DNA from: Candidatus Accumulibacter appositus
GTDB lineage: Bacteria; Pseudomonadota; Gammaproteobacteria; Burkholderiales; Rhodocyclaceae
Direction of reading: 5' to 3'
NCBI GenBank assembly: GCA_000585055.1
Contig: JEMX01000028.1
Coordinates: 153,657-217,656 of the forward strand
Length of the DNA stretch: 64,000 bases
Below, in pieces: positions 1-8,839 of the stretch. The notes beneath the pieces were generated by a model. That model searched no databases and had not been told where the DNA came from. It was given only the letters and a program-made list of their open reading frames with translations. The position numbers were made by a program, and so were the translations under genes. Position 1 is the stretch's first letter, and the number at the start of each line of letters is the position of its first letter.

Positions 1-8
1 GACGCGGC

Positions 9-14
9 TATAAT
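9..14 (+). promoter_or_regulatory. possible -10 hexamer upstream of ubiD
   Basis: A perfect TATAAT lies about 130 bases upstream of the ubiD start. Its -35 would fall at or beyond the window edge, so only half of a promoter can be judged. The rest of the stretch up to the ubiD start shows no gene. Confidence 0.25.
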
Positions 15-143
15 CGGCCGCTGGACGTCCCATCCATCCTCGGCAATCCTTATCCGCCGGGCCTGCGCGTGCGGCGAGACTCGATACTCTATGGTCGCTG
101 TTGCGACCCAGTCGCCGGGAGGCTACCGGCCGGACACCTGCAG

Positions 144-1607
144 ATGAAATACCATGATCTGCGCGACTTCATCGCGCAACTGGAAGGCATTGGCGAACTC
201 AGGCGCATCCGCGTCGAGGTCGATCCGCGCCTCGAAATGACCGAGATCTGCGACCGCGTCCTGCGTGCTGGTGGACCAGCGCTGCTCTTCGAGAATCCCA
301 AGCGGCACAGCGTGCCGGTGCTGGCCAATCTCTTCGGCAGCCCGCGGCGGGTAGCGCTGGGCATGGGCCAGGAGTCGGTGCTGGCCTTGCGCGAGGTTGG
401 CAAATTGCTCGCCTACCTCAAGGAGCCCGAGCCGCCGAAAGGGCTCAAGGATGCCTGGGACAAGCTACCGGTCCTCAAGCAGGTGCTCAACATGGCGCCG
501 CGCCTGCGTTCGTCGGCACCCTGCCAGGAGGTGGTCTGGGAAGGCAAGGACGTCGATCTCTCGCGGCTGCCGATCCAGCTCTGCTGGCCGGGCGACGCCG
601 CGCCGCTGATCACCTGGGGGTTGACGGTGACCCGCGGGCCGCACAAGGCGCGCCAGAACCTCGGCATCTATCGGCAGCAGGTGCTTGGTGCGAACAAGGT
701 GATCATGCGCTGGCTGGCGCATCGTGGTGGCGCACTCGATTTTCGTGAGCACTGCCTGCAGCACCCCGGCCAGCCTTTTCCGGTAGCGGTGGCGCTGGGT
801 GCCGATCCGGCAACGATTTTGGCGGCGGTGACACCGGTGCCGGACAGCCTCTCCGAATATCAGTTTGCCGGTCTGCTGCGTGGCGCCAAGACCGAGCTGG
901 TGAAATGCCTGGGTTCCGATCTGCAGGTTCCGGCTTCCGCCGAGATCGTTCTCGAAGGTTACATCGATCCCGGCGAGACCGCACTGGAAGGTCCGTATGG
1001 GGACCACACCGGCTACTACAATGAAAAGTCGCTGTTCCCGGTGTTCACCATTGAGCGTATCAGTATGCGCCGCGAGCCAATCTACCACAGCACTTACACC
1101 GGCAAGCCACCCGACGAACCGGCAATGCTCGGCGTGGCGCTAAATGAAGTCTTCGTGCCGCTGTTGCAGAAACAGTTTCCCGAGATCGTCGATTTCTACC
1201 TGCCGCCGGAAGGCTGCTCCTATCGTCTGGCGACGGTGAGCATCAGGAAGCAGTATCCGGGGCACGCCAAGCGCGTGATGTTCGGCATCTGGAGCTTCCT
1301 GCGCCAGTTCATGTATACCAAGTTCATCATCGTCGTCGACGACGACGTCGATATCCGCGAGTGGAAGGAAGTGATCTGGGCGATGACCACGCGTGTCGAC
1401 GCGGCGCGCGACACCCTGATCGCCGAGAATACGCCGATCGACTATCTCGACTTTGCCAGCCCGGTCGCCGGGCTGGGCAGCAAGATGGGTCTCGATGCGA
1501 CTAACAAATGGCCGGGTGAAACCAGCCGCGAGTGGGGCACGCCGATCGTCATGGACACCGCCGTCAAGGAGCGGGTCGATGCGCTATGGAGCGATCTCGG
1601 GCTGTGA
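144..1607 (+). CDS. ubiD: UbiD family 4-hydroxy-3-polyprenylbenzoate decarboxylase
   Basis: 487 residues, close to the roughly 490-500 of bacterial UbiD. The family removes the ring carboxyl of the polyprenylated hydroxybenzoate intermediate in ubiquinone biosynthesis, using prenylated FMN made by UbiX; no ubiX is in the window. The N-terminus [19 protein letters not shown] is typical of UbiD, so I start at the ATG at 144 although the frame stays open to 69; the extra 25 residues ([12 protein letters not shown]...) look non-native. The conserved mid-region with RQNLGIYR and the glycine-rich [11 protein letters not shown] segment are present. No good Shine-Dalgarno precedes 144: a GGAGG lies too far upstream. 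It is a housekeeping gene, followed on the same strand by a small membrane protein. Confidence 0.93.
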   Translation: MKYHDLRDFIAQLEGIGELRRIRVEVDPRLEMTEICDRVLRAGGPALLFENPKRHSVPVLANLFGSPRRVALGMGQESVLALREVGKLLAYLKEPEPPKGLKDAWDKLPVLKQVLNMAPRLRSSAPCQEVVWEGKDVDLSRLPIQLCWPGDAAPLITWGLTVTRGPHKARQNLGIYRQQVLGANKVIMRWLAHRGGALDFREHCLQHPGQPFPVAVALGADPATILAAVTPVPDSLSEYQFAGLLRGAKTELVKCLGSDLQVPASAEIVLEGYIDPGETALEGPYGDHTGYYNEKSLFPVFTIERISMRREPIYHSTYTGKPPDEPAMLGVALNEVFVPLLQKQFPEIVDFYLPPEGCSYRLATVSIRKQYPGHAKRVMFGIWSFLRQFMYTKFIIVVDDDVDIREWKEVIWAMTTRVDAARDTLIAENTPIDYLDFASPVAGLGSKMGLDATNKWPGETSREWGTPIVMDTAVKERVDALWSDLGL

Positions 1608-1703
1608 CTGCCGATGGTTTGAGCGCAGCCCCTGCGTGACCTCGCGCTCGGCCCGTTGATGTCCCGCGTAGCGCGGCAAGAGCGCTGCGCCACTGGAGAG
1701 CAA

Positions 1704-2105
1704 ATGAGCAATGACTTGATCCCCGATTCCTACCTCGAAGGCGAGCGCGCCTGGTGCCACGTCATCTACGCCCTGCACGCGCTGGCGGTGGTGATCGGAG
1801 TCGCCGGCGCGGCGAGCGTCGCTGGCGCCTTCGTCTTCGGCGTGCCCTCCTTGATTGCCGTCGTCCTCAACTACGTCAAGCGCAGCGATGTCCGCGGCAC
1901 CTGGCTCGACAGCCACTATCGCTGGCAGATCCGGACCTTCTGGTTCACGGCGCTGTGGCTGTTGATCTACGGCTTGCTGATCATCACCATCATCTTTATT
2001 CCAATCGCCTGGCTGTTGATCGTCATCCTTGGCCTGTGGGTCGGCTATCGTGTCATCCGCGGCTGGTTGGCGCTGTCCGGACGACGAGCGATCGACGACG
2101 TCTGA
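1704..2105 (+). CDS. small integral membrane protein, DUF4870-like
   Basis: 133 residues with three hydrophobic segments (about residues 17-55, 72-92 and 93-112) and a soluble N-terminus. The pattern (short acidic start, membrane hairpin, central KRSDVRGTWLDSHYRWQIRTFW segment) resembles DUF4870-type membrane proteins, which have no assigned function. The start at 1704 is chosen because GGAGAG sits just before it; an upstream in-frame ATG at 1656 would overlap poorly conserved sequence. It lies about 100 bases after ubiD on the same strand and converges on dacB. A role cannot be inferred from context. Confidence 0.75.
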   Translation: MSNDLIPDSYLEGERAWCHVIYALHALAVVIGVAGAASVAGAFVFGVPSLIAVVLNYVKRSDVRGTWLDSHYRWQIRTFWFTALWLLIYGLLIITIIFIPIAWLLIVILGLWVGYRVIRGWLALSGRRAIDDV

Positions 2106-2118
2106 GGGAACTCCCGGA

Positions 2119-3558
2119 TTAGCGGTCAGCGACCCACAGCAGCAGGGCATCCAGGGCGGCTTTGCCGAGGCGGGCATTCGGGTCGTTGATCAGGCCGACG
2201 ACGATCCAGCGCTTGCCGCTGTTGTCCAGCACGAATCCGGCAATTGCGCGCACGCCTTCCAGATAGCCGGTCTTCAGGTGCGCTCGGCCGGTCGCCGAGC
2301 CATTCTTCAAGCGCTTGCGCAAGGTGCCGTCGACACCGGCGACCGGTAGTGAGGCGATCAGTTCGGCCATCACCGGGCTCCGCCAGGCAGCCTCGAGAAG
2401 CTGCGCCAGGCCTGCTGCCGAGACGCGTGCCTGGCGCGACAGGCCGGAGCCATTGTCGATGAACAGTTCGGGCAGCGGCAGATCGTTGGCCAGTAGCCAG
2501 CCGGCCAGCTGTCGACGCGCGCCCTCGATCGTCGCCGGCCGTTCGCTGTCCAGTGTCAGGAACAGCTGGCGTGCCATGACATTGTTGCTGTACTTGTTGA
2601 TGTCGCGCACGATCTCGCCGAGAGTCGGCGACTCGTGGACGACCAGTGTGGTGGCGCCAGGAGGTGTGCGGCCTTCGCGCACGCGGCCGCTGAAGCGGCC
2701 ACCAAGTTCGTGCCATAGCGCACGAAAGAGGCTTTCGACCTGCCGGTCAGCCGTCCATGGCGCCAGGCTCAGGCCGCGTTCGCCACAGGCCGCCGGAAAA
2801 CTGCCGCTGAGTTCGATGCTCAGCCCCTTGACCACCAGGCTAAGCTGTTCCCGCCAGTCGCCACAGGCACCACGACCGAGGCTCAGGCGATTGTCGATGT
2901 GCAGGCCCTCGCTCGGTGTTTCGGCGATCACGCGCACGGCGTTTCCCGTTGCGTCGGCCTGCAGGAGAAGGCTCAGGCTCTTGAAGTTCACCAGCAGGGC
3001 GTCGGGTCCGGCATTGTAGGGCCGCAGCGGCTGTTGGTCGAAGTCGCCCGGATCGTGTGTCGGTAGCGCAAAGGCGCTGCGATCGAGAATCAGGTCGCCG
3101 CTGATTTCACTCACTCCGCGTTGGCGCAACTGGCGCAGTAAGCGCCAGAACTGTTCCAGCGCCAGCTTCGGGTCGCCGCTGCCGCGCAGGTACAGATTGC
3201 CCTTGAGCCGGCCGTCGCGTGGGCTGTTGTCGGCGAGCACTTCAGTGCGCCAGGTATAGGCCGGGCCGAGCATTTCGAGGGCGGCATAGGTGCTTACCAG
3301 CTTCATCGCCGAAGCCGGGTTCATTGCTTGCTGAGCGTTATGACTAAGCAGCGGCGGTCCCCCGTCGACCGCCTGTACGACGATGCCCACCGCACTCGCC
3401 GGGATTCCGGCCTGTTGCAGGGCTTGGCTGACGGCGCCTGGCAAGTCGGCAGCGCGGGCCAGCGGCAGAGCGCCGAGCAACAGGGCGGCCAGCACGGCCA
3501 GGAAGCTCAGGAAAGGCGCCCTTGCGGCGCCCCGAACTTGGCCAGAGGTGGGCATCAT
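2119..3558 (-). CDS. dacB: D-alanyl-D-alanine carboxypeptidase/endopeptidase (PBP4, DacB type)
   Basis: 479 residues, the normal length for class C low-molecular-weight penicillin-binding proteins. It trims pentapeptide side chains and cuts cross-links of peptidoglycan in the periplasm. The N-terminus has a signal peptide (hydrophobic run FLSFLAVLAALLLGALPLARA) with probable cleavage before ADLPG. All three serine-transferase motifs are visible: SAMK with Ser83 and Lys86, SNN in KYSNNVM, and KTG in HLKTGYLEG. The long insert between SxxK and SxN is typical of DacB. It is convergent with the preceding small membrane gene and sits 47 bases downstream of the CYTH-CHAD gene, with which it may be cotranscribed. 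Confidence 0.94.
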   Translation of the reverse strand: MMPTSGQVRGAARAPFLSFLAVLAALLLGALPLARAADLPGAVSQALQQAGIPASAVGIVVQAVDGGPPLLSHNAQQAMNPASAMKLVSTYAALEMLGPAYTWRTEVLADNSPRDGRLKGNLYLRGSGDPKLALEQFWRLLRQLRQRGVSEISGDLILDRSAFALPTHDPGDFDQQPLRPYNAGPDALLVNFKSLSLLLQADATGNAVRVIAETPSEGLHIDNRLSLGRGACGDWREQLSLVVKGLSIELSGSFPAACGERGLSLAPWTADRQVESLFRALWHELGGRFSGRVREGRTPPGATTLVVHESPTLGEIVRDINKYSNNVMARQLFLTLDSERPATIEGARRQLAGWLLANDLPLPELFIDNGSGLSRQARVSAAGLAQLLEAAWRSPVMAELIASLPVAGVDGTLRKRLKNGSATGRAHLKTGYLEGVRAIAGFVLDNSGKRWIVVGLINDPNARLGKAALDALLLWVADR

Positions 3559-3605
3559 GGGCCGCGGAAGTTGCCGGGCGAGGCGTGCGGGAAAAGTGGC
3601 TCCGC

Positions 3606-5084
3606 TCAGCCCTGGTCCCAGGGTGCCGGATGACTGAGGAATTCGCTCAGCATGGCGTCCAGCTGACCGAGGAGGAGGTCGCTACGTCCGGCCAGCCAGG
3701 CCCGAACGAGATCGCTGTGGTGCCCCGGCAGGGCTTCCGCGACTAGATGTTCGGCAACGGCGAAGTCGTTCATCCGGCCGAGCAGGTCGAGCAGCCCGGC
3801 CGCACTCTCCTGATAACGCTGCAGGCGGCGGGCGGGGAACAGCGGGGCAAAGAACTCGAGCGCATAACGCAGTCGTTTCAGCGCCTTGCGCAAGTCGTGC
3901 CGGGCTTCCGGATTCGAGTCCTTGGTCAGGACGGCCAGTTCGGCGACCTTCTTGGCACGCTTGGTCAGCGAACGCGGGGCAAACAGGGTCAGCGCCGGCT
4001 TTTTCTTTTCCGGCAGGGCGACCGTCGCCGCAGTGAACTCGAGCAACAACTGCGAGTAGCTGGGGGATGCGATTGCCGCCTGCGCTGCCTTGCGGCAGGC
4101 GGTCAGCTGGATCGCCGCTTGCTTGGCAACTGCCTGGACGTCGCTGTGATCGGGAAAAGCCTTGCTGATCGGTGGCAGGACCTCGGTGATAAAGACGTCC
4201 CAATTGCGTGTGTCGCCGAGTTGCCCGGCGAGCGTACTCCAGCGTGGGTCGAATTCACTGACGTATTCTGCCGGCAGCAGCGGTCGCCAGAGTCGAATTG
4301 CCGAACGCAGGCGACGGATCGAAACTCGCGCCTGATGGACGAAGCCCGGATCGTCGCTTTCACGTGCGCCGCGTTCGTTGCCCTGCAACTGCATCAGGCA
4401 GGCGAAGACCGTGCTACGAAAGACCCCGATGCTCGACATGCCCAATTGCAGCTGCGCGTCGGCGGCCTTGGCCGGCTTGCGCTCCGTGTTGGCGGCGAGG
4501 CGATAGCCGCGCTCGGCCTTGCTGGGGTTTTCGGGGTGCAGCGGTAGATCTTTTTGCAGGGCCATGGCCACCTCAAAGAGATCGGCGACGCTGCCTTCGA
4601 GCAGTTCGAGCTCGACTTCGCAGATTGTCTCCTGGCGTCCGTCGGAGTCAATTTTCCCACGGTCCAGAGAAAGCTCGATGCGTGTCCCTTCCTGGGGAGC
4701 GAGCAGCCAGCTGAGGCGCGTGAAGTCGGTACTGAACAGTGGGGCCAGTTCCGGCCTTGCCGCTTCGAGGAAGCGGCGCAGCTTCGGATTATCGACATGT
4801 GAAAAATCGAAGTCGCCCGGTTGACCGGGAACCTCCCATTCATTGCGTTGTGCCAGGCCGCCGGGTGACGGTGCATCGCTCTTGACGGTCAGCAACCACT
4901 CCGCGCCCTTCTGGCGGTAGCGCACGGCAATGCGTTTTGCCTGAAGTCGTCGGTCGGGAGTGTCGTAGTAGGTGCTGATCAGCTTCTGGCGGTGCGACTG
5001 GGTATTCGCCAGTATCGGGTGTGCCGGAAGCCTTCGCGCTGCGCTGGCGGGAATGCTCAGCTTGATCTCGGTTTCCAGTGCCAT
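3606..5084 (-). CDS. CYTH and CHAD domain protein (inorganic triphosphatase-like, polyphosphate-associated)
   Basis: 492 residues. Residues 1 to about 200 form a CYTH triphosphate-tunnel domain beginning with the ExExK signature (E4, E6, K8 in MALETEIKLSIP). Residues about 215-480 form a CHAD helical domain with its conserved basic and histidine helices (FVHQARVSIRRLRSAIRLW and ARHDLRKALKRLRYALEFF). Known relatives such as E. coli YgiF hydrolyse inorganic triphosphate, and CHAD proteins have been reported to bind polyphosphate granules; polyphosphate binding here is inference. Start at 5084, with GGAGACCCC upstream. It lies between dacB and a Crp/Fnr regulator, all on the minus strand. In a polyphosphate-accumulating organism this would be a granule-associated candidate. 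Confidence 0.9.
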   Translation of the reverse strand: MALETEIKLSIPASAARRLPAHPILANTQSHRQKLISTYYDTPDRRLQAKRIAVRYRQKGAEWLLTVKSDAPSPGGLAQRNEWEVPGQPGDFDFSHVDNPKLRRFLEAARPELAPLFSTDFTRLSWLLAPQEGTRIELSLDRGKIDSDGRQETICEVELELLEGSVADLFEVAMALQKDLPLHPENPSKAERGYRLAANTERKPAKAADAQLQLGMSSIGVFRSTVFACLMQLQGNERGARESDDPGFVHQARVSIRRLRSAIRLWRPLLPAEYVSEFDPRWSTLAGQLGDTRNWDVFITEVLPPISKAFPDHSDVQAVAKQAAIQLTACRKAAQAAIASPSYSQLLLEFTAATVALPEKKKPALTLFAPRSLTKRAKKVAELAVLTKDSNPEARHDLRKALKRLRYALEFFAPLFPARRLQRYQESAAGLLDLLGRMNDFAVAEHLVAEALPGHHSDLVRAWLAGRSDLLLGQLDAMLSEFLSHPAPWDQG

Positions 5085-5126
5085 TGATGGGGTCTCCTCA
5101 TTGAGTTGTTATAGGTGCGGCAGATT

Positions 5127-5819
5127 TCAGAGATCATAGTTGCGTAGTGCATCGACATCGGCGATGTGGATTCGTCGCCCGTCGACGACGATCAGGTCTT
5201 TTTCCGAGAGTTCGTGCAGGATGCGCGAGAAATGCTCCTGCGTCAGATTTAGGCGCGAGGCGATGACGCCCTTGTTGGTCGGCAGCGTGATGGTGATCTC
5301 CTTCTCACCGTCCTTGCTTTCCTCGCGCAGCAGGTAGCCGATGATTCGCCGGCGGCCCGAATGCAGCGAGTAGGACTCGACGTCGTTCATCAGCTGGTGC
5401 AGGCGCATGGACAGTCCGGCGATCATCTTGCGGCCGAGTTTGGGATCGGCATCCAGTTCTTCGTTGATCGCCGCCTTCGAGATGTGCAGCACCAGCGAGT
5501 CTGCCAGCGCCTGTGCATAAACCATGAAGGGCTTGTCGGTGAACATCACCGCTTCGCCGAAGGTTTGCCCCTGCGGCAGGATGTCGACGACTTTTTCGCC
5601 GCCTTGCGGCGAGGTGAACGCCAGCTTCACCTGGCCATAGACGATCAGGTAGAAGCCGGTCGGGGTGTCGCCCTTGTGGAACAGAATGTCGCCACGGCTG
5701 GCATTGATTTCGCGTGTGCCGCGAGCAAGGCGTGCGATTTCCTCGTTTTCCAATTCATTGAACAGCGGTACGTGCGCCAGCAGCGCTTCAATATTGATGC
5801 CCGGTTGGGACGAGTGCAT
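5127..5819 (-). CDS. Crp/Fnr family transcriptional regulator
   Basis: 230 residues: an N-terminal cyclic-nucleotide-binding-type beta barrel (about 15-130), a dimer helix, and a C-terminal winged helix (about 150-225) with recognition helix near GVIASRLNLTQEHFSRILHEL. The protein contains no cysteine at all, so it cannot carry the oxygen-sensing [4Fe-4S] cluster of FNR. It is closer in type to DNR or other heme/ligand-sensing or ligand-free members; the actual ligand is not readable. It faces a divergent gene for a heme-copper-oxidase-like membrane protein across about 230 bases, which suggests, but does not prove, that it controls that gene. Confidence 0.88.
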   Translation of the reverse strand: MHSSQPGINIEALLAHVPLFNELENEEIARLARGTREINASRGDILFHKGDTPTGFYLIVYGQVKLAFTSPQGGEKVVDILPQGQTFGEAVMFTDKPFMVYAQALADSLVLHISKAAINEELDADPKLGRKMIAGLSMRLHQLMNDVESYSLHSGRRRIIGYLLREESKDGEKEITITLPTNKGVIASRLNLTQEHFSRILHELSEKDLIVVDGRRIHIADVDALRNYDL

Positions 5820-5991
5820 AAGCGGTTTCCGAAACGGTCAGGCAGAAGCAGGAGAATCTTTGGGCAACAATATTCGCATTTGTGCTCGCCGGGGGCAAGT
5901 GATCTTCAGCAGCGCTTCGCTCATCGGCCTGGCCGCCGCCAAAAAATGACATGTTGATTACTCGCGGAAGGTGGCGGGTGGCGCATGGCGT

Positions 5992-6021
5992 TTGGCATAT
6001 CGTGCGGCCTGGCCGTATACT
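5992..6021 (+). promoter_or_regulatory. sigma-70-type promoter of the oxidase-like gene
   Basis: TTGGCA at 5992-5997 and TATACT at 6016-6021 are separated by 18 bases, a good match to a housekeeping promoter. Transcription would begin near 6028, downstream of the upstream in-frame ATG at 5985. That argues that translation of the following gene starts at the GTG at 6048. Confidence 0.5.
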
Positions 6022-6047
6022 CAGGCGATTTTTTGAGCGAGGCAGTT

Positions 6048-7445
6048 GTGGATTCGAACGTCGTGACGCTTAGTTCGGAAGCACCTTTGGTGCCGGAAAT
6101 ATCTGCAGGCACGCCCGCTAGGCTGGCGCGTGCCTGGTTGTGGTTGGGGGTGATGGCGCTGATCGGCTCCGGCTTGTTGGCGGTGCTGCTGGTCCTGTCG
6201 CGAACGCCCGGCATTCAGGACGTCTTCCCGCTAAAGGATCTGTTCCGCGCGGCGCTGGTGGTGCACGTCGACCTGTCCGTGGCGGTGTGGTTCATGGCTT
6301 TTGCCGCGGTCATCTGGTGCGCACTTGGCAGGAGCGGGCTGGCCTGGCTGGGTTGGAGCGGTTTCGCCCTGGCCGCCCTGGGCACTGCGCTGATGACCAT
6401 TTCACCGTTCTTTCCGGGCGCCGAGCCGGTGCTCAACAATTACATCCCGGTGTTGAAGCAGCCGCTGTTCTTTACTTCGCTGTGGATCTTCGCCGCCGGC
6501 ATGAGTCTGGCGGTGCTGCGCGCCTTGATCACCACCTGGCCGCACCGCTTTCTCGGTGAACCGCTGCGCCTTGGCGCTTTTTTGGGTGCGGTCGCCGCTT
6601 TCCTGGCGCTGGCCGCGTTCTACTGGTCGTGGCTACTGGTGCCCGAAGTCGAGGGAACGATTTATTACGAAGTGATGTTCTGGGGAGGCGGTCACACCCT
6701 GCAGTTTCAGCACGCCTTGCTGATGGTCGTTGCCTGGCTGTGGATCGCCGCGGCGCTGGCGCGCCCGTCGGCGGCATCGCCACGGGCGGTGTCGGTGCTT
6801 TTCCTGGTTGCCGCCTTGCCGCTACTGGCGGTGCCGGCGATCTATGTGTTGTTGCCGGTCGGCGAGCTGCCGCATGTCGAGCTGTTCGCCAAGTTGATGG
6901 AGTGGGGCCATCCCTACATGGCACCGCTGATCCTGCTCGGCGCCCTGTCCTTGTGGGGAGTGCGCACGCTGCCGGCAGAGCCGGCGAAGTCGGCGTTTGT
7001 CGCTTCTTTCACCTTGTTTGCGCTCGGTGGTGTCCTCGGCTACATGATCCACGGTGTCAACGTCGTTATCCCGGCGCACTATCACGGCTCGACGGTTGGC
7101 GTCACGCTGGCCTTCATGGGGCTGGCCTATGTGCTCCTGCCTGGCCTCGGCTTCGGCCCGGTCGAGGGTCGCATGGCGCTTTGGCAACCCTACGTCTATG
7201 GTGGCGGTCAGTTGATCCACGTTCTCGGCTTGGCCTGGTCGGGAGGCTACGGCGTGCAGCGTAAGGTCGCCGGTGCCGAGCAGATGCTGACCACCCTGCC
7301 GCAGAAGATTGGCATGGGAATGATGGGCCTCGGTGGCTTGATTGCGGTCATCGGCGGCCTGATGTTTGTTCTGGTGTGTCTGAAGACCATGTCACAGTGG
7401 CGCGCGCAGCTCGTGGAGAAGGTCGAAAAGGAGCGGCGGGCATGA
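6048..7445 (+). CDS. divergent heme-copper oxidase subunit I-like membrane protein
   Basis: About 465 residues with roughly 12 hydrophobic helices. Histidines sit where heme-copper oxidases place theirs: one in helix 2 (ALVVHVDLSVAVW), a pair in GGGHTLQFQH and a group in PAHYHGSTVGVTLAFMG. The match to known cbb3 or NO-reductase subunits is loose and I cannot assign the electron acceptor (O2, NO or neither). The start is set at GTG 6048 because a promoter overlaps the upstream ATG at 5985 and GAGCGAGG precedes the GTG. It overlaps the TlpA-like gene by ATGA, so the two are translationally coupled. No subunit II or cytochrome c gene lies nearby, which is unusual for a working oxidase. Confidence 0.75.
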   Translation: MDSNVVTLSSEAPLVPEISAGTPARLARAWLWLGVMALIGSGLLAVLLVLSRTPGIQDVFPLKDLFRAALVVHVDLSVAVWFMAFAAVIWCALGRSGLAWLGWSGFALAALGTALMTISPFFPGAEPVLNNYIPVLKQPLFFTSLWIFAAGMSLAVLRALITTWPHRFLGEPLRLGAFLGAVAAFLALAAFYWSWLLVPEVEGTIYYEVMFWGGGHTLQFQHALLMVVAWLWIAAALARPSAASPRAVSVLFLVAALPLLAVPAIYVLLPVGELPHVELFAKLMEWGHPYMAPLILLGALSLWGVRTLPAEPAKSAFVASFTLFALGGVLGYMIHGVNVVIPAHYHGSTVGVTLAFMGLAYVLLPGLGFGPVEGRMALWQPYVYGGGQLIHVLGLAWSGGYGVQRKVAGAEQMLTTLPQKIGMGMMGLGGLIAVIGGLMFVLVCLKTMSQWRAQLVEKVEKERRA

Positions 7446-8029
7446 ACCAGCAGCGCGCGCTGTGGGTGGCGGTGGTCGCCGGCGTGCTGACCGTGGCCAC
7501 CGTCGCGCTGCTCGCCTATCGCGTCCTGGTCCTCGGCGGCTTGCCTCCCGGCGACACGATTCCCGACAGCTTGCGCTCGCCGCCACAAGTCTCGCCAGCA
7601 GAAGCGCAGGCCGAAGTCGACGCGCTCATGTCCCTGACCCTCGACGATCTTGACGGTGCTCCGCAGGCCATGGCGCAGTGGCGGGGCAAGATCCTGGTGG
7701 TCAATTACTGGGCCAGTTGGTGTAAACCCTGCGTCGAAGAAATGCCTGCATTTTCGCGCCTGCACGGCCGCTACGCCGCGCAGGGCGTGCAGTTTGTCGG
7801 CATCGGCATAGACGAAGTCGACAACATGCGCGCCTTCGTCAAAACGACAGCGGTGTCCTATCCGCTACTCGTTGGCGGCAGGAATGCCAGCGAGACGCCG
7901 GGCCTGCAGGTCAAGGCGCTGCCCTATACGGTGGTCATCAGGCGTGATGGGCGCTTTGAAAGCAGTCGCCTTGGGCGCCTTGATGAGGTGACGCTGGAAG
8001 CGCTACTGAACCGGCTGATCGGGCACTGA
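7442..8029 (+). CDS. TlpA/ResA-like membrane-anchored thioredoxin
   Basis: 195 residues. One N-terminal membrane helix (about 8-32) anchors a periplasmic thioredoxin fold with the active site WCKPC (Cys94, Cys97) in NYWASWCKPCVEEMP. A cis-proline segment (VKALPYTVVI) follows. Such proteins reduce disulfides in cytochrome c maturation or on copper-centre proteins. The start ATG overlaps the stop of the oxidase-like gene, so a role in maturing that protein or its metal centre is likely, by inference. Confidence 0.88.
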   Translation: MNQQRALWVAVVAGVLTVATVALLAYRVLVLGGLPPGDTIPDSLRSPPQVSPAEAQAEVDALMSLTLDDLDGAPQAMAQWRGKILVVNYWASWCKPCVEEMPAFSRLHGRYAAQGVQFVGIGIDEVDNMRAFVKTTAVSYPLLVGGRNASETPGLQVKALPYTVVIRRDGRFESSRLGRLDEVTLEALLNRLIGH

Positions 8030-8100
8030 ATTCGCCGAGCTGGCCGGGAGCCGGCTGTCGGCGCTGACTGATTGCGGCTGCAGGTATGAGGGAATGCTGT

Positions 8101-8832
8101 CTAGCCGGGGCCGGGGGGCCGACGATCTACACCGGCGCGGCCGCGTCGTAGTTGCAGTTGGCCATCCGAACGCACAGCGCGCAGCGCGAAGTCAAAGCGA
8201 TCGACCTGTGCGCAGAGACTGAGATCGCTGGCTGGCAGGTTGGCGTTGCTGTCGGCCTGAAAACGCCGTCCGAAATCGGAGTTGCGCACGCGGGCCGCGT
8301 ACGGTTCCGGGTCGGGCTCTTCGCCGTGCAGCAGCGCTTCCAGATAGTCCGCGCAGGCGATGTCCTCGTCACCGTCGCGATCGACCCATTCGCCGGTGAT
8401 CACGAAACAGACCTCGGCTGGCTGCAAGGCGAGTAGTGCCCGTGCGGTCGCCCGCCCAAGGACCAGGCTGCCGGCGAACAAGGCGCGACACGAGCCGAAT
8501 CGGACCAGCCCACGAACGCCCGCGGCAGTGGTCTGGATGAGCGCTCGACCGGCCAGGTCCGCGCCCTGCAAGGCAGTGGGCGAATTGCCAAAATCGAAGC
8601 CGTCTATCGGGTCGCCACCGCCGACCGCGCCGGTGGTCAGTGCGTCCGGCAGCGCGCGTTGCAGGTGGAAGGCCGCGGCGATCGTTTCCACCGGGTAGAT
8701 GGTGCTGGCGCCGGCCGCAAAAGCGTAGGCGGCGGTCGAGAAAGAACGCAGCACATCAATCACCACCACCGCATCCTCGGGGTCGTGTTCTCCCGGATCG
8801 AGGCGATTCAGGAAGATGCGGCGGGTGTGCAT
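8101..8832 (-). CDS. 2-phosphosulfolactate phosphatase (ComB) family protein
   Basis: About 243 residues. The N-terminal EDAVVVIDVLRSFSTAAYAFAAGA and the middle GNSPTALQGADLAGRALIQTTAAGVRGL are hallmarks of the ComB family. ComB hydrolyses 2-phosphosulfolactate to sulfolactate in coenzyme M synthesis of methanogens; many bacteria without coenzyme M carry homologues of unsettled role. The frame is open far upstream, but family alignment favours starting at MHTRRIFLNRLD (8832). The alternative ATG at 8850 would overlap the upstream hydrolase gene by 11 bases. It is probably cotranscribed with that hydrolase. The substrate here is unknown. Confidence 0.8.
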   Translation of the reverse strand: MHTRRIFLNRLDPGEHDPEDAVVVIDVLRSFSTAAYAFAAGASTIYPVETIAAAFHLQRALPDALTTGAVGGGDPIDGFDFGNSPTALQGADLAGRALIQTTAAGVRGLVRFGSCRALFAGSLVLGRATARALLALQPAEVCFVITGEWVDRDGDEDIACADYLEALLHGEEPDPEPYAARVRNSDFGRRFQADSNANLPASDLSLCAQVDRFDFALRAVRSDGQLQLRRGRAGVDRRPPGPG

Positions 8833-8839
8833 GCAGGTC

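Noticed and set aside
69..143. Extra 25 residues at the UbiD N-terminus
   Set aside because: Not UbiD-like; the family start MKYHDLRDF is at 144.
5820..6047. FNR/DNR box between the regulator and the oxidase-like gene
   Set aside because: No convincing TTGAT-N4-ATCAA site; the TTGAT at 5953 lacks its partner.
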